64,000 nucleotides of DNA from contig JAEYOP010000040.1 in the NCBI GenBank assembly GCA_023411575.1, positions 248,001 to 312,000 of the forward strand, written 5' to 3'. Source of the stretch: Bacillota bacterium (GTDB lineage Bacteria > Bacillota > Clostridia > Acetivibrionales > DTU013). A program made the position numbers and the translations under genes. The notes below the pieces were generated by a model, which was not told where the DNA came from, searched no databases, and saw only the letters and a list, made by a program, of their open reading frames with translations. Positions 17,672-24,481 of the stretch are shown here, piece by piece (the stretch's first letter is position 1; the number at the start of each line of letters is the position of its first letter).

Positions 17672-18859
17672 TTATAGAGCCTCCCTATATATGATATTGC
17701 CGTTAACTACAGTCATCTTGACATTTATGTCTTCATCAAAAATAACAATATCCGCACATTTACCTTCAGCCAGACTGCCCCTCTCCCTATCCGCGCCAAT
17801 GATCTCCGCAGGCGTAATTGTCATCATTTTTATTGCATCCGTCAATGGTATTTCCGCTTGCTTTACCACCGTTCTGACAAGCCTGTCGGTCGTAGCTACG
17901 CTTCCCGCGAATGCAGACCGGTCCAAAAGTTTTGCAACGCCGTCCTCAACAATAATCTTCTGGCCGTTTTTAATGCTTCCCGAGATGCTTTCCCCCTCGG
18001 GCATTCCGGCCCCCCGTAAAGAATCAGTTATTAGAGCGATTCGCGACGGACCTTTTATTTTATAAATGAGTTTTAAGAGACAGGGGGGTAAATGGCATCC
18101 GTCAGCGATCATTTCAACAGTCATATCGTCTATGAGAAAGGCGCTTTCAATAACCCCTGCATATCTGTAGGCATTTTTCCGATGCACGCCGGACATTCCC
18201 GAATATAAGTGGGTAACGTGAGTATAGCCGTTTTCAAAGGCTTCCAGCACTTGTTCATAATTGGCATCGGTATGTGCTATAGCCGGAAGTATGTTACGGT
18301 TTTTGAGAGCTCTTCCAAAATCTATTGCACCCTCAAGTTCAGGAGCGATACTCCATCTTATTATGTCATCGGACCATCCCAGTATCTCTTCATATTCCTT
18401 TCTTTGAGGATTTCTTATATATCTGGGATCTTGCGCCCCTCTCTGTGACATGGCAAAATACGGGCCTTCAAGATGGAGTCCAAGGAATTGTGCTCCTTTA
18501 TTATTTTTGCTCCTGGCTTCCCTGAAAACATCGAAAGTCATTTTCAATTCTTCATTGGTGCTGGTAAGAGTTGTCGGCAGGATTGAGGTCGTACCATGCC
18601 GGGCATGCATTTCGGCAGCGCCCAGAAAGGCTTCGCATGTCCCGTCCATAAAGTCGTGACCCCCGCCTCCATGTGTGTGCAGATCCACAAAGCCGGGTGA
18701 AACATAGTTTCTTTTCGCATCAATTATAATACAGCCATCCATTTCAAAATCCGCTTGGCCCGCATGGATAATCTTCCCGTCCTCAAAGGCTACCGTACCT
18801 CCGTCAATAATTCGATAAGGAGTAATGATTTTTCCGTTAATGATTTTAACCCTGTTCAT
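17672..18859 (-). CDS. nagA: N-acetylglucosamine-6-phosphate deacetylase
   Basis: This 395-residue amidohydrolase removes the acetyl group from GlcNAc-6-phosphate to give glucosamine-6-phosphate. Visible hallmarks are the metal site VDLHTHGGGGHDFMDG (about residues 57-72), LHLEGPYF, AHTDANYEQ, THLYSGMSG and the catalytic ITDSLRGAGMPEG segment (D in ITDS). The length is normal for NagA. GAAGGTGATT precedes the ATG, and the gene follows nagB by 47 bases. It passes its product to NagB. Confidence 0.93.
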   Translation of the reverse strand: MNRVKIINGKIITPYRIIDGGTVAFEDGKIIHAGQADFEMDGCIIIDAKRNYVSPGFVDLHTHGGGGHDFMDGTCEAFLGAAEMHARHGTTSILPTTLTSTNEELKMTFDVFREARSKNNKGAQFLGLHLEGPYFAMSQRGAQDPRYIRNPQRKEYEEILGWSDDIIRWSIAPELEGAIDFGRALKNRNILPAIAHTDANYEQVLEAFENGYTHVTHLYSGMSGVHRKNAYRYAGVIESAFLIDDMTVEMIADGCHLPPCLLKLIYKIKGPSRIALITDSLRGAGMPEGESISGSIKNGQKIIVEDGVAKLLDRSAFAGSVATTDRLVRTVVKQAEIPLTDAIKMMTITPAEIIGADRERGSLAEGKCADIVIFDEDINVKMTVVNGNIIYREAL

Positions 18860-18906
18860 TTAATCACCTTCCGCCCCGATAAAATAGTTGTGCAGTAAAC
18901 TTTTCT

Positions 18907-19683
18907 TCAATCTAAAACACCTGCGGCACTATCCTTTTCAATATACAAGACTGCATGATCATGGCCCTTAAGGATAGATGCCGGACAGGATTGATCCATT
19001 TCACCCTTTATTGTCCTGGTTACCGCTTCCGCTTTCGTTTTTCCGGGCACCATGCAGAACAGGTATTTTCCTGCGATAAGAGCGGGAATCGTCAGTGTTA
19101 AAGCATGAACCGGTACGTCGGCAAACCGGCTGAAACAGCCGTCATTCACCTGCTGTTGTCTGCATTTTTCATCCAATTCAACGATCTTTACCAGTTCAGG
19201 GTCATCGAAGAGTGCAACATACGGATCATTGAATGCGATGTGCCCATTTTCGCCTATACCCATGCAGACAATATCAACAGGAGATTGTTTAAGTAAATTC
19301 GCATATCGAATGCACTCCTCTTCAGGATTCCTTGCATTTCCGTCAAGATAGTGAACCGTCTTAAAACCCACTTTACCGAAGATCCTGTCTCTCAAGAAAT
19401 TACCAAACCCCTGGGGCGCTTTTTTGTCGAGGCCGATGTATTCATCCATATGAAAGGCGTTTACCCTGCTCCATTCAATGCCTTTTATCTGAATCAGCGT
19501 TTCAAGAAACTCATTTTGGGATGGCGCCGCGGCAAAAATAATATTGACCTCATCCTTTTCCTTCAGCAGCTGCTTTAATCCGGCGGCCATCTCCATGGCT
19601 GCCAGTTCGCCCATGTCCTTTCTGGTTTCACTGACCTTGACTTTAAGTTTTCCCGCCTGCATTTCTTTAATGGTATTCATCAT
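18907..19683 (-). CDS. nagB: Glucosamine-6-phosphate deaminase
   Basis: The 258-residue enzyme converts glucosamine-6-phosphate to fructose-6-phosphate and ammonia, feeding amino sugars into glycolysis. It keeps the NagB signatures VNAFHMDEYIGL (catalytic Asp), MGIGENGHIAFNDP (catalytic His region) and ALTLTIPALIAGKYLFCMVPG. Two adjacent ATG codons (19683, 19680) follow GGAGAAGGG. The promoter region carries one copy of the LacI-type operator at 19708-19727, with TATAAA next to it. Some family members act on galactosamine-6-phosphate, which cannot be excluded. Confidence 0.88.
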   Translation of the reverse strand: MMNTIKEMQAGKLKVKVSETRKDMGELAAMEMAAGLKQLLKEKDEVNIIFAAAPSQNEFLETLIQIKGIEWSRVNAFHMDEYIGLDKKAPQGFGNFLRDRIFGKVGFKTVHYLDGNARNPEEECIRYANLLKQSPVDIVCMGIGENGHIAFNDPYVALFDDPELVKIVELDEKCRQQQVNDGCFSRFADVPVHALTLTIPALIAGKYLFCMVPGKTKAEAVTRTIKGEMDQSCPASILKGHDHAVLYIEKDSAAGVLD

Positions 19684-19707
19684 TTCGTCCCTTCTCCAAT
19701 ATGATTT

Positions 19708-19727
19708 TATAGTAATCGATTGCTGTA
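19708..19727. promoter_or_regulatory. LacI-type operator before nagB
   Basis: The 20-bp imperfect palindrome has half-sites TATAGTAATC and GATTGCTGTA around a central CG step, as expected for a LacI-family repressor. On the minus strand it lies just upstream of a TATAAA -10 box, so binding would block the nagBA promoter. A sister site precedes the lacI gene. Confidence 0.8.
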
Positions 19728-19742
19728 AACTTAAAAAAAATT

Positions 19743-20801
19743 CTACTTTATATTTCTGACCGATTCTCTTTGCACAAGGGAAGGCTCCAGCTTAAATGAG
19801 ATATAATCTCTTTCATTTCCCTCCAGATTTTCAATCAAAACCTTACAGGCAAGCCGTCCGGTCTCAAAAGCCGGTTGATTGATGGTCGTAAGCGGGGGGC
19901 TGACCATGGCGGAAAATTCAATATTATCAAAACCGATCACTGAAATATCTTCAGGTACTTTTACGCCGCTGCTTATAAGACCATGCATGATGCCCATAGC
20001 GGTTACGTCATTTACCGCAAATATTCCAGTAGGTAAATCGGTTGATGCAAGACACCGCCGGGCGATTTTTATTCCGTTTTCAAATTCAAATGTCCCGTTC
20101 TCCAACTCTTTTTCAAGCTCCGCAACATATACATAGTCCGCGGAAAAGTCCATATTATTTTTCATCAGGCCCAGCTTATATCCGCTAAAGATCTCAATAC
20201 GGCTTCTCCTTGTAAGCGGAGATGTGGCAAATGCTATTTTTTTATGCCCCATGCTTGCCAGATAATCAACCGCCATAATTCCACCCGCTGTAAAATCAAA
20301 ACTTATTTTATTGCATGAAATATCGTCAATATTCTGGTCAAAGCTCACAATTTTTAATCCGTTTTCGCATAACTCCCTCAAAAAGCCGTGTTCTTCTCGA
20401 ATCGTAGATAAAATTATGCCCTTTACCTGTTTTTCGTACATGGATTCGATATATTTCTTCTCATTGGATACCTCTCTGAATGAATTGCAAAGCAGTATGC
20501 TATAACCATGCTTTCTGGCCTCTGTTTCAATTCCCAGGACCAGCTGCGGGTAAAATGGATTGGAGATGTTGGGGATAATAACTCCGATATCTCTGCTCTC
20601 GTTTTTTTTAAGCATTCTGGCTAATATATTCGGAGTATAGTTCATTTTTTGCGCAACATCAATTACTCTTTTGCGGATTTCCTTACTGATAGGATAGCCG
20701 CTGTTACTGAGCACTCTAGATACTGTGGCCGTTGATGTGCCGGCCTTTTGAGCAATATCATATATTGTGGCCTTTTTTATTCCCCTATCCTGTTTACCCA
20801 T
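19743..20801 (-). CDS. LacI-family transcriptional repressor of the amino-sugar genes
   Basis: The 352-residue protein has the N-terminal LacI helix-turn-helix (ATIYDIAQKAGTSTATVSRVLSN, about residues 11-33), the hinge helix NILARMLKKN and a periplasmic-binding-protein-like effector domain (DIGVIIPNISNPFYPQLVLGIE; SVIGFDNIEFSAM). It most likely represses itself and nagBA through the two near-identical palindromes at 20833 and 19708, and is released by an amino-sugar phosphate. The effector is inferred from the neighbours. Confidence 0.92.
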   Translation of the reverse strand: MGKQDRGIKKATIYDIAQKAGTSTATVSRVLSNSGYPISKEIRKRVIDVAQKMNYTPNILARMLKKNESRDIGVIIPNISNPFYPQLVLGIETEARKHGYSILLCNSFREVSNEKKYIESMYEKQVKGIILSTIREEHGFLRELCENGLKIVSFDQNIDDISCNKISFDFTAGGIMAVDYLASMGHKKIAFATSPLTRRSRIEIFSGYKLGLMKNNMDFSADYVYVAELEKELENGTFEFENGIKIARRCLASTDLPTGIFAVNDVTAMGIMHGLISSGVKVPEDISVIGFDNIEFSAMVSPPLTTINQPAFETGRLACKVLIENLEGNERDYISFKLEPSLVQRESVRNIK

Positions 20802-20832
20802 AAATAAAATAACATTCCTTCTTATGTATTAT

Positions 20833-20852
20833 TACAGTAATCGATTGCTTTT
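20833..20852. promoter_or_regulatory. LacI-type operator before the lacI gene
   Basis: Half-sites TACAGTAATC and GATTGCTTTT repeat the nagB operator, with the identical 14-base core AGTAATCGATTGCT. On the minus strand it is followed by TAATAAT, a likely -10 box of the repressor gene, indicating autoregulation. Confidence 0.8.
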
Positions 20853-20958
20853 AATTACTATTATATACGATTTCTTTCTGAATGCAAGCGTTTTGCTGAT
20901 TGCCGGAAGATTCTATTTCTATACTCATGGCCAACCGGCGCAACGCGTTAAATCCACC

Positions 20959-21819
20959 TCAAAGCAGCAGGGACATGGTTCCGGCTACGATGAGAGCCAG
21001 ACCGGCCAAGGCTTTCGGGGTAGGCTTCTCCTTCAAAACCAAATAGGAAAACGCGATCGTCACCAGAATGCTCAATTTGTCAATCGGCACCACAACACTG
21101 GCCGGTCCGCCCTGCAATGCCCTGTAATAGCACAGCCAGGACGCGCCGGTGGCAAGCCCGGAAAGAACGAGGTAGACCCAGCTCTTCCGGTCGATCTCCC
21201 GGACGGTGTTCTGCTTTTTGGTGACAAAAACCACCAGCCACGCCATAACCAATACCACCGCCGTTCGGATGGCCGTTCCGAGGGTGGACTCGACGCCTTC
21301 GATGCCGACTTTGCCGAGGATGGAGGTCAGGCTGGCAAAAACGGCGGAGCCCAGCGCATACAAGAGCCACATGCCGCGTCCGGTGCCGCTGTTTTCCGTC
21401 GCGTTCCTCTGGATCATCAGATAGGTTCCAATCCCGATCAATCCAATCGCCACCGCTTTAATAGCCGTGATGCTTTCGCCCAGGAAAAGAAACGCCAGGA
21501 TCATTGTCAGAATCGTGCTCGATTTGTCGATGGGCGTCACCTTGTTGACGTCGCCCATTTGCAGGGCTTTAAAATAACAGAGCCAGGAGGCCCCTGTGGA
21601 CAGTCCCGACAAGATCAAAAACAAGAGGGTCCTTCCGCCGATTTCCGGTATGGTTCCCTGGGAGCCCGCAACAAAAACCATCAGCCAGGAGCACAGCAAT
21701 ACCACAATGGTCCGGATCGCCGTAGCCACGTTGGAATCCGTATTTTTAATGCCGCACTTTGACAGAATTGCGGTAAGCCCGGCGAACAGCGCCGATCCGA
21801 ATGCCAATAAAACCCACAA
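20959..21819 (-). CDS. EamA-family (DMT) transporter
   Basis: The 286-residue protein has ten hydrophobic segments in two homologous EamA halves. The halves still look alike: LTAILSKCGIKNTDSNVATAIRT in the first and LTSILGKVGIEGVESTLGTAIRT in the second, each followed by GLSTGASWLCYF/GLATGASWLCYY and a TPIDK/VPIDK motif. It should move a metabolite across the cytoplasmic membrane. The substrate is unknown. I prefer the TTG at 21819 because AAAGGAGG lies nine bases before it; another TTG at 21825 is only three bases from that site. Confidence 0.88.
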   Translation of the reverse strand: MWVLLAFGSALFAGLTAILSKCGIKNTDSNVATAIRTIVVLLCSWLMVFVAGSQGTIPEIGGRTLLFLILSGLSTGASWLCYFKALQMGDVNKVTPIDKSSTILTMILAFLFLGESITAIKAVAIGLIGIGTYLMIQRNATENSGTGRGMWLLYALGSAVFASLTSILGKVGIEGVESTLGTAIRTAVVLVMAWLVVFVTKKQNTVREIDRKSWVYLVLSGLATGASWLCYYRALQGGPASVVVPIDKLSILVTIAFSYLVLKEKPTPKALAGLALIVAGTMSLLL

Positions 21820-21869
21820 AGCCAAACGCCTCCTTTATTCTGAACAAGGGCCTGTCACCTGGATTCTCC

Positions 21870-21902
21870 CCGGATTTTTTCCGGATTCCTCCCGGATTTC
21901 CC
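21870..21902. repeat. Three 11-bp tandem units in the Dus-EamA gap
   Basis: The heptamer CCGGATT begins at 21870, 21881 and 21892, exactly 11 bases apart, with variable C/T-rich spacers. The first two copies can also fold as CCGGA-T5-TCCGG. It lies between two minus-strand genes and ends at the dus stop codon. Confidence 0.6.
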
Positions 21903-22868
21903 CTAAATCTTCCCCAGGTTCTGCTCGTAGCGGTCCAGGAGCTCCTGCTCCCGGAACAGGCTGGAAACAGCCTCTTCATAGTCCCGCAGTCTCTCGGATT
22001 TCCGGATTTTCTTTGCATATTTTTCATGATCGGAAAATATGCAAATCATGTAGAGCCAGATTTCCTTCATTTTATATAGGATCGTCACCTCTCCGGAAAG
22101 GAGGCTGCGATACCCGTCATAAACGATATCATGGAATGCTTTCAAGGTGTCTTTGCCGGTCCGGCTCCCCTGCCGGATTTCTTTCGCCAGCCCGGGGTTG
22201 ACCAGCAGGCCTCTGCCCAGCATGACGGACGGGACGCCGGGATATTTTTCCGCAAACTCATGATATTGCCCGGTCGTAAAAAGGTTCCCGTTGTAACAGA
22301 TGGGAAGCCTGCTGTGGCTCAAAGCATATTGGAACATTTCCATATGGGGCATGTTCTTGTAGAATTCCTTTTGAATCCTGGGGTGTATGGTCAACTCCGC
22401 AACCGGGTATTTATTGAACAGCTCGATCAGTTCAATGAACTCCTCCGGGTGGTCCTTTCCAATCCTGGTTTTGATCGAAATCCGGACGCCGCCCCAGGCG
22501 AAAATCTCGTATAGAAACGCATCCAGCTCTGCTGGCTTTGCCAGGAAGCCGGAGCCCTTTCCTTTGGCGACGACCGTCCCCGAGGGACATCCCAGGTTCA
22601 GATTGATCTCCTCGTATCCCAACTGCCGGATTTTCTCCGCCATGGTGATAAACTCCTTTGCCCGGTTGGCCAGGATCTGCGGGATCAGGACATATCCCCG
22701 GTTGTTTTCCGGCGCCAGGTCCTCCCATTCCCGTTTCTTGAAATTGCCGCTTTCATTGGCGGAGACAAAAGGGGCGTAATACCGGTCGATGCTGTTGAAA
22801 CAGGCATGATGGGCATTCCTGTAGATATACCCGGTCAAGCCTTCCATAGGGGCGAAATAAAAATTCAT
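21903..22868 (-). CDS. tRNA-dihydrouridine synthase
   Basis: The 321-residue flavoenzyme reduces uridines in tRNA D-loops. It begins with the FMN-barrel motif NFYFAPMEGLTGYIYRNA, contains the catalytic-cysteine segment NLNLGCPSGTVVAKGKGSGFL, then ISIKTRIG, ELTIHPR and YNGNLFT, and VMLGRGLLVNPGL near the FMN phosphate site. Length and motif order fit the bacterial Dus family. It is a housekeeping gene that borders the defence island. Confidence 0.92.
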   Translation of the reverse strand: MNFYFAPMEGLTGYIYRNAHHACFNSIDRYYAPFVSANESGNFKKREWEDLAPENNRGYVLIPQILANRAKEFITMAEKIRQLGYEEINLNLGCPSGTVVAKGKGSGFLAKPAELDAFLYEIFAWGGVRISIKTRIGKDHPEEFIELIELFNKYPVAELTIHPRIQKEFYKNMPHMEMFQYALSHSRLPICYNGNLFTTGQYHEFAEKYPGVPSVMLGRGLLVNPGLAKEIRQGSRTGKDTLKAFHDIVYDGYRSLLSGEVTILYKMKEIWLYMICIFSDHEKYAKKIRKSERLRDYEEAVSSLFREQELLDRYEQNLGKI

Positions 22869-23230
22869 AAGAGCGCATTGAATTCCTTTTCTTTTGCATT
22901 TATTATATCATGCCGGCCGCGTCATCGTAAATTTATAACCCTTTGTCGATCATTGATGATATGCGGATTGAGTTTTTAGCGATTTCGTTATAAAATTACA
23001 GCAAATAGCGTGCCCAAATTTTATAATCACAAAATAAAACGATTGTCACTGGGGTGGGTATATGGAGACATCGGGTAACAGCCTTATAACAGCTATTTTC
23101 AAAAGAAGAAGCATAACGCCAATTCCAGCGATTATTTGCTTTTTCATACAGATCAACTCCCTTCGCCAACACACATACCCACAAGCCAGCGAAGATAGCT
23201 GCTGAATAATGCGATAAACACCCCTCAAGA
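22869..23230. other. Non-coding boundary between dus and the defence island
   Basis: This stretch of about 360 bases has no long gene on either strand. It is A/T-rich, has stop codons in most frames, and contains one possible 33-codon membrane peptide on the minus strand (23046-23147). I see no tRNA, integrase or clear attachment repeat that would mark an integration site. Confidence 0.5.
23046..23147 (-). CDS. Possible 33-residue hydrophobic peptide
   Basis: An ATG at 23147 preceded by GGGAG (about 9 bases upstream on the minus strand) opens a frame for MKKQIIAGIGVMLLLLKIAV and 13 further residues. The product would have a charged N-terminus and one hydrophobic helix, like small membrane peptides or type I toxins. 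No homologue is recognised. Chance is a real alternative at this length. Confidence 0.3.
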   Translation of the reverse strand: MKKQIIAGIGVMLLLLKIAVIRLLPDVSIYPPQ

Positions 23231-23259
23231 TTGGAAAAAGTTATAACACGTGCTATAAT
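23231..23259 (+). promoter_or_regulatory. Promoter of the defence operon
   Basis: TTGGAA (23231-23236) and a consensus TATAAT (23254-23259) are 17 bases apart. They stand 22 bases before the ATG of the frameshifted XRE regulator and head the whole TIR/methylase/helicase operon. AGAGGTGA acts as ribosome site for the regulator. Confidence 0.75.
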
Positions 23260-23281
23260 TATCGGCAAGAGGTGAAGACAC

Positions 23282-23474
23282 ATGGATTTTTCTGCAATAG
23301 TGAAAATGGTATGCGAGAAAATGAATATGAGCCAAGAGGATTTGGCTCCGCACCTTGAATGTAAGTTTCGCTACAATTAATCGTTGGGAGAACGGCAAGA
23401 CCCATCCCAACAAATTAACGATGCAGGTGTTTATATCTTTTTGTGAGCAGAATGGCATTTCCGTTAAGGATTAG
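23282..23474 (+). pseudogene. XRE-family helix-turn-helix regulator with a one-base frameshift
   Basis: From ATG 23282 the frame reads MDFSAIVKMVCEKMNMSQED then LAPHLECKF and soon stops. One base later the other frame continues as LNVSFATINRWENGKTHPNK and ends properly at 23474. Removing a single C from CACC near 23361 restores a continuous 63-residue XRE helix-turn-helix protein. Such small regulators commonly head restriction-modification operons and control their timing. The stop is 24 bases before the TIR gene. The break may be true decay or a sequencing error; no slippery sequence for programmed shifting is seen. Confidence 0.75.
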
Positions 23475-23498
23475 CCGTGAGGAATTGGAGGGGTTGAG

Positions 23499-24383
23499 AT
23501 GAGTGCTGACCAGACAAGGCGTGAAATAAATCAACTGGATAATGAAATAGCGTCCTTGGAGAGAAAGCGCGCCGACCTCGAACAAAAAGAGGCTGACAGA
23601 ACTCGGAAGATAAACGATGTCCAAAAGAGCATTACAGGGAATACATCAGCATCTATGCTGTCTTCAAAAAACAGGCAAGTTCAAGGATATCAAAGTGAAA
23701 TCGCCAAATATTCAAAAGATAAAGCAGACGTCACAAAGAAGCGCGCTGGTAAGCATAAAAAGCGCGCTGAAAAAATAGCTAAGCTGCAAAGAGAAGAAGC
23801 CGCTGATAGGAAGAAAGAGGCTAACGCTCAGAGGACAATTCAGCAGGGCTATGAACGGAGAATTAGTGAGCTTTCTACGCAACTGAATTACCAGACAGCC
23901 GTTGTTCTCCAACAGTATATCCCCGCCGTGAATGACGAGGATATGGAAGAATATGATGTTTTCATTTCACACGCATGGGAGGACAAAGAGGCATTTGTAG
24001 ATGAATTTGTTGCCGAACTCTCTGCTCTCGAGATAAAAGTATGGTATGACAAGCGACAGATAGCGTGGGGGGATTCCATGCGAGGAAAAATAGATAAAGG
24101 TTTGGCGAAATCAAAGTTTGGCGTTGCTGTTATTTCCCCAAACTATATTGCCGACGGGAAGTATTGGACGAAAGCTGAATTAGACGGCCTTTTCCAACTT
24201 GAAAGTGTGAACGGGAAAATGCTACTCCCGATTTGGCACAACATAACAAAAAAAGAAGTTATGGAGTATAGCCCTATCGTCGCAGGGCGGCTTGCGATGA
24301 CAACCGCTTCGATGACACCCAAAGAGATAGCCGATGAATTAGATAAGCTACTCAAAAATACAGACATGGAGGCGTTGGCATGA
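23499..24383 (+). CDS. TIR-domain protein with N-terminal coiled coil
   Basis: The 294-residue protein has a Lys/Glu-rich coiled coil (about residues 5-130) followed by a TIR domain (151-288): YDVFISHAWEDKEAFVDEF, IKVWYDKRQIAWGDSM, FGVAVISPNYIADGKYW and the catalytic-type glutamate E227 in WTKAEL. Bacterial TIR domains of this kind cleave NAD+ to kill infected cells or make a cyclic ADP-ribose signal. GGAGGGG precedes the ATG. It is cotranscribed with a methylase and a helicase-nuclease, overlapping a short ORF by ATGA, so it is probably an effector linked to restriction. Enzymatic activity is inferred. Confidence 0.88.
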   Translation: MSADQTRREINQLDNEIASLERKRADLEQKEADRTRKINDVQKSITGNTSASMLSSKNRQVQGYQSEIAKYSKDKADVTKKRAGKHKKRAEKIAKLQREEAADRKKEANAQRTIQQGYERRISELSTQLNYQTAVVLQQYIPAVNDEDMEEYDVFISHAWEDKEAFVDEFVAELSALEIKVWYDKRQIAWGDSMRGKIDKGLAKSKFGVAVISPNYIADGKYWTKAELDGLFQLESVNGKMLLPIWHNITKKEVMEYSPIVAGRLAMTTASMTPKEIADELDKLLKNTDMEALA

Positions 24384-24481
24384 CAGAGGCTATTATCGCT
24401 ATTGCAAGCATGGTAATAGATTTTGAAGCAATTCCGCGTTTTTATAGAGATGAGATCAGCGATGGAGGCGGCGAACAATGA
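24380..24481 (+). CDS. 33-residue ORF overlapping its neighbours at both ends
   Basis: ATG 24380 overlaps the TIR stop (ATGA), and the TGA ending at 24481 overlaps the ATG of the methylase (ATGA again). GGAGG at 24368-24372 lies seven bases before it. The product begins MTEAIIAIASMVIDF and ends in DGGGEQ. It has no recognisable domain. The tight double overlap with its own ribosome site argues that it is translated, at least as a coupling leader for the methylase. It could also be the residue of a deleted gene. Confidence 0.55.
   Translation: MTEAIIAIASMVIDFEAIPRFYRDEISDGGGEQ

Noticed and set aside
21870..21902. CRISPR-like array
   Set aside because: Units are only 7-11 bases with no spacers of constant length and no cas genes nearby.
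22996..23283. 95-codon minus-strand frame in the island border
   Set aside because: No ribosome site at its start and it crosses the promoter of the plus-strand operon; only the shorter 33-codon frame within the region has a plausible start.
23355..23370. Programmed ribosomal frameshift in the XRE regulator
   Set aside because: No slippery heptamer, stimulatory hairpin or upstream Shine-Dalgarno element is seen, so a plain one-base change is simpler.
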